NCBI RefSeq assembly: GCF_014863355.1
Contig: NZ_JACZEP010000008.1
Span: 1-64,000, forward strand
Direction of reading: 5' to 3'
Length of the DNA: 64,000 nucleotides
Origin: Aminobacter carboxidus
Lineage (GTDB): Bacteria > Pseudomonadota > Alphaproteobacteria > Rhizobiales > Rhizobiaceae
Shown here: positions 52,947-63,343 of the stretch, in pieces
How the letters are laid out: every line of letters begins with the position of its first letter
Position numbering within the stretch: the first letter of the stretch is position 1
Position numbers and translations under genes: made by a program
The notes under the pieces: model-generated
Database searches by the model: none
What the model saw: the letters and a program-made list of their open reading frames with translations, nothing else
Told to the model about the DNA's origin: nothing

Positions 52947-54320
52947 ATGACAGTAACAGTTCGCTTCGCCCCTTCGCCCACCGGCCGCATCCACATCGGC
53001 AATGCGCGCACCGCTTTGTTCAATTGGCTGTTCGCCCTTAAGCACAAGGGCCGGTTCGTCCAGCGCTTCGACGACACCGACGTCGAGCGCTCGCGCCAGG
53101 AATTCGCCGACTCGATTCTCTACGACCTGCACTGGCTCGGCATCTTTCCCGACCAGACCGAGTACCAGTCGCGCCGCTTCGCCAGCTATGATGCGGCGGT
53201 CGACAAGCTCAAGGCATCAGGCGTGCTCTATGCCTGCTACGAAACGCCTGAAGAGCTCGACCTGCGCCGCAAGGTGCGCCGTACGCGCGGTCTGCCGCCG
53301 GTCTATGGCCGCGAGGCGCTGAAGCTGACCGATGCCGAACGCGAATCCTACGAGCATGACGGGCGCAAGCCGCATTGGCGCTTCCTGCTGCCCAATTTCG
53401 TCTCCGATCCGTTCGAAACCCAGCGTACCGACATTCACTGGACCGACATCGTGCGCGGCGAAGAGACCGTCGACCTGGCGTCGCTTTCCGATCCTGTGCT
53501 GGTGCGCGAGGATGGAACCTATCTCTACACGCTACCTTCGGTGGTCGATGACATCGAGATGGAGATCAGCCACGTCATACGCGGCGACGACCATGTCACC
53601 AACACCGGCGTGCAGATCGCCCTGTTTCGTGCGCTCGGCGCCGAGCCGCCTGTTTTCGGCCATCACAACCTGCTAACGACCGCGTCCGGCGAAGGCCTGT
53701 CCAAGCGCACCGGTGCGCTTTCGATCGAGAGCCTGCGCGATGGCGGCATCGAACCGATGTCGGTTGCCTCGCTCGCCGTGCTTGTCGGCACGTCGGAGAA
53801 TGTCACGGCGGTGCCGAGCCTTGGCGACCTTGCCGAAAAGTTCGATCCGGCCGCGACCTCGAAGTCGGCCGCGAAGTTCGATCCCGACGAGCTTTTGGTG
53901 CTCAATCGCGCGCTGCTGCACCACATGTCGTTCGACGAAGTGCGCGACCGCCTGATGGTGCTCGGCGTCAGTGGCGAGCATGCCGAGGCATTCTGGATGG
54001 CTGTGCGTGGCAATCTCGACAGGCTGTCGGATGCCGTGTCGTGGTGGCGTATCCTGCGCGAAGGGCCACAGCCGGCCGCCGAGATCGCCGATGAGGATCG
54101 CGAGTTCGTCGGCCAGGCGCTTGACCTGCTGCCCGAAGAGCCATGGGACGGCAATGTCTGGAAGGATTGGACAGCCAAGGTGAAGAAGGCGACCGGCCGC
54201 AAGGGCAAGGCGCTGTTCATGCCGCTGCGGCTCGCGCTCACCGGGCTGGAGTCTGGCCCGGAGCTCGCAGATCTATTGCCGCTTGTGGGTCGGGAAGGAA
54301 CGTTGGCCCGACGGCCCTGA
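52947..54320 (+). CDS. gltX: Glutamyl-tRNA synthetase
   Basis: Charges tRNA-Glu (and perhaps tRNA-Gln for amidotransferase). 457 residues, the shorter alphaproteobacterial type. [22 protein letters not shown] (HIGH motif) and [14 protein letters not shown] (KMSKS-like LSKR). The start is ATG 52947 in the family position. The 3' end overlaps the convergent DUF2865 gene by 83 bp. Confidence 0.93.
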   Translation: MTVTVRFAPSPTGRIHIGNARTALFNWLFALKHKGRFVQRFDDTDVERSRQEFADSILYDLHWLGIFPDQTEYQSRRFASYDAAVDKLKASGVLYACYETPEELDLRRKVRRTRGLPPVYGREALKLTDAERESYEHDGRKPHWRFLLPNFVSDPFETQRTDIHWTDIVRGEETVDLASLSDPVLVREDGTYLYTLPSVVDDIEMEISHVIRGDDHVTNTGVQIALFRALGAEPPVFGHHNLLTTASGEGLSKRTGALSIESLRDGGIEPMSVASLAVLVGTSENVTAVPSLGDLAEKFDPAATSKSAAKFDPDELLVLNRALLHHMSFDEVRDRLMVLGVSGEHAEAFWMAVRGNLDRLSDAVSWWRILREGPQPAAEIADEDREFVGQALDLLPEEPWDGNVWKDWTAKVKKATGRKGKALFMPLRLALTGLESGPELADLLPLVGREGTLARRP

Positions 54321-55308
54321 CCTTGCGGTTGGGGTCAGGCGCCGGACGAGGTGCTACAGGCACGGACCGTTCTTCCGCCGGCTTGGCCTGCGGGGCGCTC
54401 GGCACCGGGCGCCCTTCGCCGGCGATAACGGAAAAATTCCTGTTCAGGCTGACATTGCAGCCGCAGGCCGGCACGCGCGGCAAGTCGACGCGCTTATAGC
54501 GGTAGGCGGTCGCGAGATTGCGGTAGGGCTGGCCGGAGCGGGCGGAAACCATGCTCTCCTGCGGCTGGCCGGCATTGAGGTGATAAAACAGCTCGATCTC
54601 GGTCCCCGGACAACTCGCCGCGCAGTTCTTCTCGTCACGCTGGAAATCCGACAGGTCGGCGGCGTTCGACATCGGAAAGAAGTAGCCGTCGCAGGTGCGT
54701 ACGCACAAGGTGCGGTATTCGCCGGCACCTTGTTGCTGGCCGCGGCCGACGACGATGTGTTGCGGGTAGCTCTCGTTGAAGCTCAGGGTGGTCGTCTCCC
54801 CGCCACGAATGATGGTCGCGCCGCGCTGGTCCTGTGACGGATCGCTGCCCATGGCTTCTTCCGTTTCATCGATTAGATCGTTGCAGCCCGCGAATTGCAT
54901 TGCGTCGAGAATGCGGATGCGCTCGCGCCTGGCGTTCCTGTTCGGCCGCGCGGACTGGCCGGCGAGCTCGCCGAGATTGTCCTCCATCGCAGCGATCTTG
55001 GCATTCAATGCGGCGCACTGGGCGATGATGTCGGGCGAGATCGCCCTGTTACAGCCGAGATCCGAAGCCCTGATGCGGGCAAGGTCGATCTGGTCCTGCT
55101 GGGTGTCGGCCGCGGCGGAAAATTCGTCCGGCTGGGCAAAGCTACCGGACCCCTGCGCGGGCAAGCTTGCCAGTTCGGCCTCGAGTTCCAGGCACTCGGC
55201 CGAAGCGGCGAAAGACGATCCGGTCGCCAGTATCGACAAGGCAACGGCAAGCAGCCAGGTAATGCCTGGCTGGCTTCTCGAGATTATGCGTCTGCCGCGC
55301 CCGAACAT
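54238..55308 (-). CDS. DUF2865 exported protein
   Basis: A 356-residue protein with an N-terminal signal ([20 protein letters not shown], cut near FAASA) and DUF2865 features: [39 protein letters not shown] and RVPACGCN. Conserved cysteines suggest disulfides in the periplasm. The last 27 codons overlap gltX on the other strand. Function unknown. Confidence 0.85.
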   Translation of the reverse strand: MFGRGRRIISRSQPGITWLLAVALSILATGSSFAASAECLELEAELASLPAQGSGSFAQPDEFSAAADTQQDQIDLARIRASDLGCNRAISPDIIAQCAALNAKIAAMEDNLGELAGQSARPNRNARRERIRILDAMQFAGCNDLIDETEEAMGSDPSQDQRGATIIRGGETTTLSFNESYPQHIVVGRGQQQGAGEYRTLCVRTCDGYFFPMSNAADLSDFQRDEKNCAASCPGTEIELFYHLNAGQPQESMVSARSGQPYRNLATAYRYKRVDLPRVPACGCNVSLNRNFSVIAGEGRPVPSAPQAKPAEERSVPVAPRPAPDPNRKVRAVGPTFLPDPQAAIDLRAPGQTPAR

Positions 55309-55390
55309 GCCGATTCCGCAAGGATAGACTCAACCCTAGCGCCAGCGAGGTTAACCGTTTGTTGGGAAACGGCTAACCCTGCGCTTATGC

Positions 55391-57709
55391 TCAGCCTATC
55401 GCGTGTGCGCGCTGGGACGCCTCGACGACCGCGAGCGCCGTCATGTTGACGATGCCGCGCGAGGTGACCGACGGTGTCAGGATGTGGGCCGGCTGGGCGG
55501 TGCCGAGCAGGATCGGACCGACATGCAGCGCGTCCATCATCGTCTTGACGGTGGTCAGCGCGATGTTGGCGGCGTCAAGATTGGGGAAGACCAAAAGGTT
55601 GGCTTCGCCCTTCAACGTCGAGTGCGGATAGACGCGCTGGCGCAGCACTTCCGAAAGTGCGGAATCGCCATGCATTTCGCCATCGCTGGCGAGTTCCGGC
55701 GCAATGCGCTTGAGGATCGCGGCAGCCTCACGCATTTTCTGCGCGCTTTGCGAGTCGCGGGAGCCGAAGTTCGAATGCGACAGCAAGGCCGCCTTGGGTT
55801 CGATGCCGAAGCGGCGGATCTCGTCGGCCGCCAGCATCGTCATCTCGGCGATCTCTTCGGCGGTCGGATCGACGGTCACGTAGGTGTCGGTGAAGAACAG
55901 CACGCCGCGCTGCGAGATCAGCATCGACAGGGCGGACAAATCACGGTCCTTGACCCCGTCACGGGCGCCGACGATCAGCGTGACGTTGCGCAAATGGCGT
56001 TCGAAACGGCCCTCCAGCCCGCAGATCATCGCATCGGCGTCGCCGCGCTTGAGGGCGATGGCCGCGATGACAGTGTTGTTGGTGCGCACCATGGTGCGCG
56101 CCGCCTCGGGCGTGATGCCCTGGCGGCCGCCAAGGTCGATCAGGTGGTCGACATAGTGGCGGTAACGCGGATCATCCTCGGGATTGATGACCTCGAAATC
56201 GATGCCCGGGCGGATGCGCAGGCCATAACGCTTGAGCCTGACTTCAATGACATGCGGACGGCCGATCAGGATCGGCTTGGCGAGGCCTTCCTCGAGCACC
56301 ACCTGGGCGGCGCGCAGCACACGCTCGTCTTCGCCGTCGGCGTAGATGACGCGCTTGGACGCCGCCTGCTTGGCGTTGGAGAAGATCGGCTTCATCACCA
56401 GGCCGGAGCGGAAGACGAAGCGGCTGAGCTTTTCGACATAGGCTGTGAAGTCGGCGATCGGGCGGGTCGCGACGCCGGTCTCGCAGGCGGCCTTGGCAAC
56501 GGCCGGCGCGATCCTCAGGATCAGCCGGGGGTCGAAGGGCGAGGGGATCAGGAAGTCGGGGCCGAAGGTCGGCGTCTCGCCGGAATAGGCGCGTGCCGCG
56601 ACATCGGATGGCTCCTCGCGGGCGAGGGCGGCGATGGCACGGACGGCGGCCATTTTCATCTCTTCGTTGATGGCGCGCGCGCCGCAGTCGAGGGCGCCGC
56701 GGAAGATGTAGGGGAAGCACAGGACGTTGTTGACCTGGTTCGGGAAGTCCGAGCGTCCGGTGCAGATCATCGCGTCGGGACGGGCAGCGCGCGCGAGCTC
56801 GGGCATGATTTCAGGGTTTGGGTTGGCCAGCGCCAGGATCAGCGGCTTGTCCGCCATCTCGGACAGCAGCTCCGGCTTCAACACGCCGGCTGCCGACAGG
56901 CCGAGGAAGACGTCGGCGCCGCCGATGACATCGGCCAGAACGCGCGCGTTGGTGTCCTTGACGTAAGGGTCCTTCCAGCGGTCCATTTCCTCGACACGGC
57001 CCTTGTGGGCGACGCCGAAGCGGTCGGTGACCCAGATGTTTTCAAACTTCGCGCCGAGCGATACCAAGAGGTTGAGGCAGGCGAGGGCGGCGGCGCCGGC
57101 ACCTGAGGTGACGATCTTGACGTCATCGATCTTCTTGCCGGCAAGTTCCAGGCCGTTGAGAACCGCTGCCGCGACGATGATCGCGGTGCCGTGCTGGTCG
57201 TCATGGAAGACCGGGATGCGCATCTTGGCCTTGAGCTGTTCCTCGACCTCGAAGCACTCGGGCGCCTTGATGTCTTCGAGGTTGATGCCGCCGAAAGTCG
57301 GCTCAAGTGCCGCGATGGTGCTGACCATCTGCTCGATCTCGGGCGCGTCGATCTCGATGTCGAAGACGTCGATGCCGGCGAACTTCTTGAACAGGACGGC
57401 CTTGCCTTCCATCACCGGCTTGGATGCCAGCGGGCCGATATTGCCGAGGCCGAGCACGGCGGTGCCGTTGGAAATCACCGCGACCAGATTGGCGCGTCCG
57501 GTGTAGTCGGCGGCGGTTTCGGGGTCGTCCTTGATGGCCAGGCAGGGGGCTGCGACGCCTGGCGAATAAGCCAGCGCCAGGTCGCGCTGGTTGCCGAGCG
57601 GCTTGGTTGCCTGGATTTCGAGCTTACCGGGAACCGGGTGCTTGTGGAAAAAGAGCGCGGCCTGGTCGAGGTCGGAGAGCGCTTCCTTCTTCTTGTCGTT
57701 CCCGGCCAT
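55391..57709 (-). CDS. maeB: NADP-dependent malic enzyme with phosphotransacetylase-like domain
   Basis: Converts malate to pyruvate and CO2 with NADP. 772 residues. N-terminal malic-enzyme domains ([36 protein letters not shown] region [25 protein letters not shown]) then a C-terminal phosphotransacetylase-like domain ([38 protein letters not shown]). The Pta half is usually regulatory, binding acetyl-CoA. Standard in rhizobia (TME). Confidence 0.94.
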   Translation of the reverse strand: MAGNDKKKEALSDLDQAALFFHKHPVPGKLEIQATKPLGNQRDLALAYSPGVAAPCLAIKDDPETAADYTGRANLVAVISNGTAVLGLGNIGPLASKPVMEGKAVLFKKFAGIDVFDIEIDAPEIEQMVSTIAALEPTFGGINLEDIKAPECFEVEEQLKAKMRIPVFHDDQHGTAIIVAAAVLNGLELAGKKIDDVKIVTSGAGAAALACLNLLVSLGAKFENIWVTDRFGVAHKGRVEEMDRWKDPYVKDTNARVLADVIGGADVFLGLSAAGVLKPELLSEMADKPLILALANPNPEIMPELARAARPDAMICTGRSDFPNQVNNVLCFPYIFRGALDCGARAINEEMKMAAVRAIAALAREEPSDVAARAYSGETPTFGPDFLIPSPFDPRLILRIAPAVAKAACETGVATRPIADFTAYVEKLSRFVFRSGLVMKPIFSNAKQAASKRVIYADGEDERVLRAAQVVLEEGLAKPILIGRPHVIEVRLKRYGLRIRPGIDFEVINPEDDPRYRHYVDHLIDLGGRQGITPEAARTMVRTNNTVIAAIALKRGDADAMICGLEGRFERHLRNVTLIVGARDGVKDRDLSALSMLISQRGVLFFTDTYVTVDPTAEEIAEMTMLAADEIRRFGIEPKAALLSHSNFGSRDSQSAQKMREAAAILKRIAPELASDGEMHGDSALSEVLRQRVYPHSTLKGEANLLVFPNLDAANIALTTVKTMMDALHVGPILLGTAQPAHILTPSVTSRGIVNMTALAVVEASQRAHAIG

Positions 57710-57876
57710 CTATCGCTCCTTGCAGAATCCGCATCAAAGGCCGTTATTAGCACGCCAACGGCATTTTTGGAGGTGTCAACGGCCAGATAGCGGTTGAATC
57801 AGTTTCAAGCACTGGAACGGCAATCATTCCAGATGCTTGACGCCGATTGCTGATATTGCGGACCAAGCGGGTCCGG

Positions 57877-58656
57877 TCAGAAGGAGCTGACGTAGAGCCC
57901 GCCGTCGACGGGAATGTTCTGGCCGGTCAGGTAGCCAGCGTGAACCGAACACAGGAAAGCGCAGATCTGGCCGAATTCTTCCGGCGTGCCGAGCCGGCCA
58001 GCAGGGATTTCAGCACTCAGGCGGGCACGCCGTGCCGCACCCTGTTCGGGATCCTCGACGCTGCCAGGTTCATGCGGGCCACGCAGGCGATCGGTGTCGA
58101 GCTTGCCGGGCAGCATGTTGTTGATGGTGACGTTGCGATTGGCGACGGTTCGCGCCACGCCGGCGAGGAATGCGGTGAGCCCGGCGCGGGCGCCCGACGA
58201 CAGGTCGAGCCCTGCTATCGGCGTATAGACCGACAGCGAGGTGATGTTGACGACGCGGCCGAAGCCACGCTCGGCCATGCCGTCGAGCACCGCTTTGATC
58301 AGCTCGATCGGCGTGACCATGTTGTTGGTGACGCCTTCGAGGATCTTGGCGCGGTCGAGTTCGCGGAAATCGCGATAGGGGGGACCGCCATTGTTGTTGA
58401 CGAGGATGTCGGGAGACGGGCAGGCGGCGAGCAGCGCCTTCTGGACCTCGGGATTGGAAACGTCGCCGGCGATCTCCGTGACCTTGACACCGAATCGCTG
58501 GCGGATTTCGTCCGCCGTGCGGCTGAGGGCTGCGGCGTCGCGACCGTTGAGGAACAGCTCGCAGCCTGCCTCGGCCAGTGCGATGGCGCAGCCCTTGCCG
58601 AGGCCGCGGCTCGACGCACAGACAATTGCCTTCTTCCCGCTGATGCCGAGATCCAT
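57877..58656 (-). CDS. Atypical short-chain dehydrogenase/reductase
   Basis: A 259-residue SDR fold: KKAIVCASSRGLGKGCAIAL (cofactor loop), DILVNNNGGPPYRDF (NNAG-like), and PIAGLDLSSGARAGLT where the usual active-site YxxxK should lie. Here Tyr and Lys are replaced (L and S). The Ser of the triad, in NITSLSVY, is present. Either a redox-inactive paralogue or one using another mechanism. Confidence 0.8.
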   Translation of the reverse strand: MDLGISGKKAIVCASSRGLGKGCAIALAEAGCELFLNGRDAAALSRTADEIRQRFGVKVTEIAGDVSNPEVQKALLAACPSPDILVNNNGGPPYRDFRELDRAKILEGVTNNMVTPIELIKAVLDGMAERGFGRVVNITSLSVYTPIAGLDLSSGARAGLTAFLAGVARTVANRNVTINNMLPGKLDTDRLRGPHEPGSVEDPEQGAARRARLSAEIPAGRLGTPEEFGQICAFLCSVHAGYLTGQNIPVDGGLYVSSF

Positions 58657-58773
58657 GATGCGTCTCCTGTAGGTGATGGTTCACCCTAGGACCGTCGGCA
58701 GGTGACTGCAACCGTCATACGGCTGTTGCATGAATCTGGGCATAGCCAGCGCGACAGCAACGGGTGAAATGCC

Positions 58774-59595
58774 ATGTCCGGCACCAGCACACGCAGTTTC
58801 CGAACGCTATTCATCTCCGATGTCCATCTGGGCTCGAAGGGTGCGAAGGCCGACTACCTGATCGACTTCCTGCGCCATCATGAGGCTGAGAGCATCTATC
58901 TGGTCGGCGACATCGTCGACGGCTGGCGCCTGCGCCGGTCCTGGCACTGGCCGCAGACGCACAACGACGTCGTCCAGAAGCTGCTGCGCCAGGCGCGCAA
59001 GGGCACTGCCATTACCTACATCGCCGGCAACCACGACGAGTTCGCCCGGATGTTCCAGGGTGTGCATTTCGGTGGCATCGTCGTTGCCGACCGTGCCATC
59101 CACGAAGCGGCAGATGGCAAGCGCTTCCTGGTCATCCATGGCGATCAGTTCGACGCGGTGGTGCAGAATGCGCGCTGGCTCGCTTATCTTGGCGACTTCG
59201 CCTATGACGCGGCCATGGCGACGAACCGGCTGGTGGCGCGCTTCCGCCGCACCTTCGGCATGCCCTATTGGTCGTTTTCGTCCTGGGCCAAGGTCAAGGT
59301 CAAGAAGGCCGTCAACTTCATCGGCGCCTTCCAGGACGTGCTGACCGAGGAAGCGCGGCGCTCGGAAGTGGACGGCGTCATCTGCGGCCACATCCATCAT
59401 CCGGTGATCGAGAATTTCGACGGCATCCAATACATCAACACCGGCGACTGGGTCGAAAACTGCACGGCTGTAGCCGAAGATTTCGATGGCAGCTTCGTCA
59501 TCCTGCGCTGGCCGCATGTGCTGGCCGGCAAGCTGATCAACGAACCGTTCGTGCCGATGGTGGTCGACCAGCGTGTCGACAAGGCAGCCGCCTGA
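58774..59595 (+). CDS. LpxH-like metallophosphoesterase
   Basis: A 273-residue calcineurin-like phosphoesterase. FISDVHLGSKGAKADYLIDF, LVGDIVDGWRLRR, AGNHDEFARMF, VIHGDQFDAV and CGHIHHPVIENFDGIQYINTGDW give the two-metal site. The LpxH family cleaves UDP-2,3-diacylglucosamine in lipid A synthesis; many alphaproteobacteria use LpxI for that, so this may have another lipid role. Confidence 0.85.
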   Translation: MSGTSTRSFRTLFISDVHLGSKGAKADYLIDFLRHHEAESIYLVGDIVDGWRLRRSWHWPQTHNDVVQKLLRQARKGTAITYIAGNHDEFARMFQGVHFGGIVVADRAIHEAADGKRFLVIHGDQFDAVVQNARWLAYLGDFAYDAAMATNRLVARFRRTFGMPYWSFSSWAKVKVKKAVNFIGAFQDVLTEEARRSEVDGVICGHIHHPVIENFDGIQYINTGDWVENCTAVAEDFDGSFVILRWPHVLAGKLINEPFVPMVVDQRVDKAAA

Positions 59596-59911
59596 ACGGA
59601 ACGGTATCGATGGGCAGCTTCAAATATGCCTCGCGTCCCTGGCGGGACGGACCTGGCCATGCAGCGATTGCCGTGCCGCGCGTTGCCGAGACGCTGCACA
59701 GGCGGGCGCGGCGGCTCGGCGCGCAGCACCTTCCCATGGAAACGCAAGCGACGCCGCGCCTTGGCCGATAGGCCTCGAGGGATTGGCCCAAGCTTTGGCT
59801 GCCTTTTACGCTGTCCCGCTGGCTTTCGTGGCGCAGCCACCCATGGTAATGGATCAGGCAAATCGGTGAGGCTTGTATGGTTCGGGTCGCGCCCGGACAC
59901 CCTTACCCACC
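59596..59911. other. Intergenic region, no gene recognised
   Basis: 316 bp between the phosphoesterase and the MFS gene. Short frames on both strands show no conserved motif. Nothing further is seen in it. Confidence 0.35.
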
Positions 59912-61132
59912 ATGACATTGCCTCCACTCACGCCAGAACAGCAGGTCAAGCCGCGACGCTTTGAGTTGCGAATCTCCCTGCTTTTCGCGGCCCTTTTCGT
60001 GCCGATGGGCGTGCATCTGCCGTATTTTCCGCTGTGGCTGGAAGCCAAGGGGTTCGACCCCGAGCAGATCTCCATCGTTTTGTCGGCGCCGATGTTCCTG
60101 CGCGTCATCACCACGCCTTTGATCGCCGCCATGGCCGATCGGGCAAGGGATCGCGCCAACGTCTTCATTTTCCTGGCCGCGTCGTCCTTGCTGTTGTCGC
60201 TCGGCTATTTCCTCGATCCGACCTACCTCATCGTCCTGGCCGTCTCGCTGGCGCTGGCGGTGGTGTGGACGCCACATTCGCCGATCGCCGATTCCCTCGC
60301 GCTATCGGGTGTCCGCCGCTTCGGCTCCGACTATGCGGCGATGCGCATCTGGGGGTCGATCGCCTTTCTCGCCGGCAGCCTTGGGGCGGGGTTCATCCTG
60401 TCGCTGACCGGTGCGGACGCAGTGCCGGCGATCATTTCGATCGGCCTGCTCGGCTGCTTCCTGATGTCGTTCATCTCGCCGCGCCTTGGTCGACCGCGCA
60501 AGGCTTCGCCACTCGCGGCGACTGACATGCAGGCCGCCCCGAAGCTGTTCAATCGCTACTTCCTGCTGATGGCCGGTGGCACCGGCGTGATCATCGGCAG
60601 CCACGGCTTCCTTTATGGCTTCGTATCGATCTACTGGAAATCGCTGGGCATCAACGAAACGGTGGTCGGGCTGTTGTGGAGCTGGGGCGTGGCGGCCGAA
60701 ATCGTCATGTTCATGTTCTTCACCCGGCTGTTCGGCTCGAGGTCGACAGCACTGGTGCTCGTGCTGGCCGGTGCGGGCGCTATCGTTCGGTGGATCGCAT
60801 ATCCGTTGATCTGGCCGCTTGGCCTGGGGGTAGCAGGCTTCTTTGCAGTTCAAAGCCTTCACGCGGTGTCGACAGCACTGGTGCTGATCGGCGTGCAGAA
60901 GCTCATCGCCGAGTCGGTTCCGGAAGAGCACACCGGTGCTGCACAGGGCGTCGCCTACTTCGCCAACGGCATGTCGATGGCGATCGTGACTTTGCTGTCG
61001 GGTCCGCTCTACCAACGGTTTGGCGTCGACGGCTTCTATTTCATGGCAGCGGTGGCTGCTTGCGCCATTGTGCTTGTGGTGCTGGCGTCCCGCTCAGCCC
61101 CAAAGCTCGGGCAGGGGCGGCGACACCATTGA
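59912..61132 (+). CDS. MFS transporter, MFS_1-like/nucleoside or phenylpropionate type
   Basis: A 406-residue membrane protein with 12 spans, of the HcaT-like group: ALFVPMGVHLPYFPLWLEAKGF and LVWTPHSPIADSLAL-type loops, LWSWGVAAEIVMFMFFTRLFG and EEHTGAAQGVAYFANGMSMA. Start ATG 59912; TTG 59873 is possible but weaker. The 3' end overlaps the convergent epimerase gene by 39 bp. Substrate unknown. Confidence 0.85.
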   Translation: MTLPPLTPEQQVKPRRFELRISLLFAALFVPMGVHLPYFPLWLEAKGFDPEQISIVLSAPMFLRVITTPLIAAMADRARDRANVFIFLAASSLLLSLGYFLDPTYLIVLAVSLALAVVWTPHSPIADSLALSGVRRFGSDYAAMRIWGSIAFLAGSLGAGFILSLTGADAVPAIISIGLLGCFLMSFISPRLGRPRKASPLAATDMQAAPKLFNRYFLLMAGGTGVIIGSHGFLYGFVSIYWKSLGINETVVGLLWSWGVAAEIVMFMFFTRLFGSRSTALVLVLAGAGAIVRWIAYPLIWPLGLGVAGFFAVQSLHAVSTALVLIGVQKLIAESVPEEHTGAAQGVAYFANGMSMAIVTLLSGPLYQRFGVDGFYFMAAVAACAIVLVVLASRSAPKLGQGRRHH

Positions 61133-62077
61133 ACCCTCGTAGACAAGCCCCGGCGAGCGGTCACGCGCCAGCAGCAGCGGGCCGTCGAGGTCGACGAATT
61201 CGGCCCCCTGGGCAAGCAGTACCGCCGGCGCCATGGCGAGCGAGGTGCCGACCATGCAGCCGACCATCAGCTGGAATCCAAGCGCGCGAGCCTGGTCGCG
61301 CAGTTCGAGTGCCGCCGTCAGGCCTCCCGACTTGTCGAGCTTGATGTTGACGGCGTCGTAGCGGCCCTTGAGCGCGGCGAGATCGGCGGCGACGTGGACG
61401 CTCTCGTCGGCGCAGATCGGCACCGGATGCGGGATGCGGCCGAGGATCTGGTCGGCGCCGGCGGGCAGCGGCTGTTCGATCAGCGCGATGCCGAGCTGGG
61501 CGGCGGCGGCAAGGTTCTCGGCGATGTTGGCATCGGTCCAGCCTTCGTTGGCGTCGAGGATGATGCGGCTGTCGGGGGCGGCTTCAGTCACGGCGCGGAT
61601 GCGGGCGATGTCGTTGTCGCCGCCGATCTTGACCTTGAGCAGCGGCCGCGCCGCATTGGCGCGTGCCTGGGCTGCCATCGCCTCGGGTTCGCCGAGTGAC
61701 AGGGTGTAGGCAGTCTCAAGCGCTAGTGGCGCCGATATGCCGAGCCTGTCCTTGACCGGCACGCCGCTCAACTTCGCTTCCAGGTCCCACAGCGCACAAT
61801 CGACGGCATTGCGCGCCGCACCCGCCGACATCAGCGTCAGCAGATCGATGCGCGAAGCCCCATCCTCGATGGCGCGGCGCGCGTGTTTGATCGCCTCGGC
61901 CACACCAGCCATGGTCTCGCCATAGCGCTTGTAGGGCACGCACTCGCCACGTCCGATGACGCCTGATTCGGCGATTTCACAGGTGATGACCTCGGCCTCG
62001 GTCTTGGAACCGCGGGAGATGGTGAACGTTCCGGCGATGGGAAAACGCTCGTCAACGACCGAAAGGACACGCCTCAT
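61094..62077 (-). CDS. Dipeptide epimerase (L-Ala-D/L-Glu epimerase-like)
   Basis: A 327-residue enolase-superfamily enzyme. KxK motif LLKVKIGGD, metal ligands in IILDANEGWTD, IEQPLPAG and CADESVHV, and Lys in VNIKLDKSGGL. It probably epimerises L-Ala-D-Glu from recycled peptidoglycan. ATG 62077 is preferred because GGAGCAG precedes it; ATG 62092 would add five residues. Confidence 0.88.
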   Translation of the reverse strand: MRRVLSVVDERFPIAGTFTISRGSKTEAEVITCEIAESGVIGRGECVPYKRYGETMAGVAEAIKHARRAIEDGASRIDLLTLMSAGAARNAVDCALWDLEAKLSGVPVKDRLGISAPLALETAYTLSLGEPEAMAAQARANAARPLLKVKIGGDNDIARIRAVTEAAPDSRIILDANEGWTDANIAENLAAAAQLGIALIEQPLPAGADQILGRIPHPVPICADESVHVAADLAALKGRYDAVNIKLDKSGGLTAALELRDQARALGFQLMVGCMVGTSLAMAPAVLLAQGAEFVDLDGPLLLARDRSPGLVYEGSMVSPPLPELWG

Positions 62078-62154
62078 GAAAATCTGCTCCATTCAACTGC
62101 TTGGCATGGCTGCGAAAATCGACATGCCGCAGCCGACACGTTAAGTAGTGTGCC

Positions 62155-63342
62155 ATGTTGACCATCGGCAAACGGGAAGCAAGCGGCGGGGCAGCCGACG
62201 GCCGAGATCACCGACCACAGGTTGCTGTGGCGGAGCGCGAAGGCGTGCTCGCCTGTGTGTTCACCGGTATCTGGACCACCCGTACCGTTGCCTTCGTCGA
62301 TGCCGAAATGCGCAAGATCGAAGCCCGCGACGGCTTCAAGACGCTGGCGCTCGACCTCAGCGGCATCGAGAAGATGGACACCGCCGGCGCCTGGGTCATC
62401 GACAGGCTCGTAAACGCCAATGAGAAGAAGGGCGTCGAGGTGAGGATGGAAGGCCGCAGCGAGGTGGCCAAGATCCTGCTCGGCGCAGTCGGCGAGGCCG
62501 TCCGGCGCGAAGGCGAATCTGCTCCCGCTGGACCGCCCAACATCATCATGCGCATGCTTGAGGCTGTCGGTCGCCGCGTCTATGAGATGCGCGACGATTT
62601 CCTGGCCTCGATGAACATCCTCGGCGCGACAATTCGCGGCGCCCAGATGAAGCTTGGCCGCGGTCATGCGGTCAACCCTGCCGCGATCTTCAACCAGATC
62701 GACCGCATGGGCGTCGGCGCCATTCCCGTCGTCGTGCTGATGTCGGCGATCGTCGGCGCCATCGTTGCCCAGCAGGGCGCCTATCAGCTTGCCTATTTCG
62801 GCGCCGACATCTTCGTTGTCGACCTGGTCGGTGTGCTGGTGCTGCGCGAACTCGGCGTGCTGATGACCGCGATCATGATCGCCGGCCGCTCCGGCAGCGC
62901 CATCACCGCCGAAATCGGCTCGATGAAGATGCGCGAAGAGGTCGACGCGCTGACGGTGATCGGGCTCAATCCCATCGGCGTGCTGGTCTTTCCCAGGCTC
63001 GTGGCCCTGGTGATTGCGCTGCCGTGCCTCACCATCATTGCCAACTTCGCCGCCCTTGGCGGTGGAATTCTTGCAGCCTGGCTTTATTCCGACATTCCGC
63101 CGGCTGCCTTCATCGATCGCCTGCGCCTGGCGATCGACCTCAGCACCATCTCCGCGGGCCTGATCAAGGCGCCGTTCATGGCGCTGATCATCGGCACTAT
63201 CGCCTCCGTCGAGGGCATGAAGGTCGGCGGCAGCGCTGAATCGCTTGGTCTCCATGTCACCGCGTCGGTGGTCAAGGCGATCTTCGTCGTCATCATCCTT
63301 GATGGCCTGTTTGCCATGTTCTACGCAGCGATCAACTTCTGA
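62155..63342 (+). CDS. mlaE: MlaE-family permease with N-terminal STAS domain
   Basis: A 395-residue inner-membrane permease of the Mla phospholipid transport system. The N-terminal STAS-like domain (about 15-110; LALDLSGIEKMDTAGAWVIDRL) is fused to the MlaE domain (FNQIDRMGVGAIPVVVLMSAIVGAIVA, MIAGRSGSAITAEIGSMKMREEVDAL, LVALVIALPCLTI). In E. coli the STAS protein MlaB is separate. It is followed by mlaF with 1-bp spacing. Confidence 0.92.
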   Translation: MLTIGKREASGGAADGRDHRPQVAVAEREGVLACVFTGIWTTRTVAFVDAEMRKIEARDGFKTLALDLSGIEKMDTAGAWVIDRLVNANEKKGVEVRMEGRSEVAKILLGAVGEAVRREGESAPAGPPNIIMRMLEAVGRRVYEMRDDFLASMNILGATIRGAQMKLGRGHAVNPAAIFNQIDRMGVGAIPVVVLMSAIVGAIVAQQGAYQLAYFGADIFVVDLVGVLVLRELGVLMTAIMIAGRSGSAITAEIGSMKMREEVDALTVIGLNPIGVLVFPRLVALVIALPCLTIIANFAALGGGILAAWLYSDIPPAAFIDRLRLAIDLSTISAGLIKAPFMALIIGTIASVEGMKVGGSAESLGLHVTASVVKAIFVVIILDGLFAMFYAAINF

Positions 63343-63343
63343 C

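Noticed and set aside
59596-59911. Short frames on both strands between the phosphoesterase and MFS genes
   Set aside because: They are Arg-rich shadow-type translations with no conserved motif or ribosome site.
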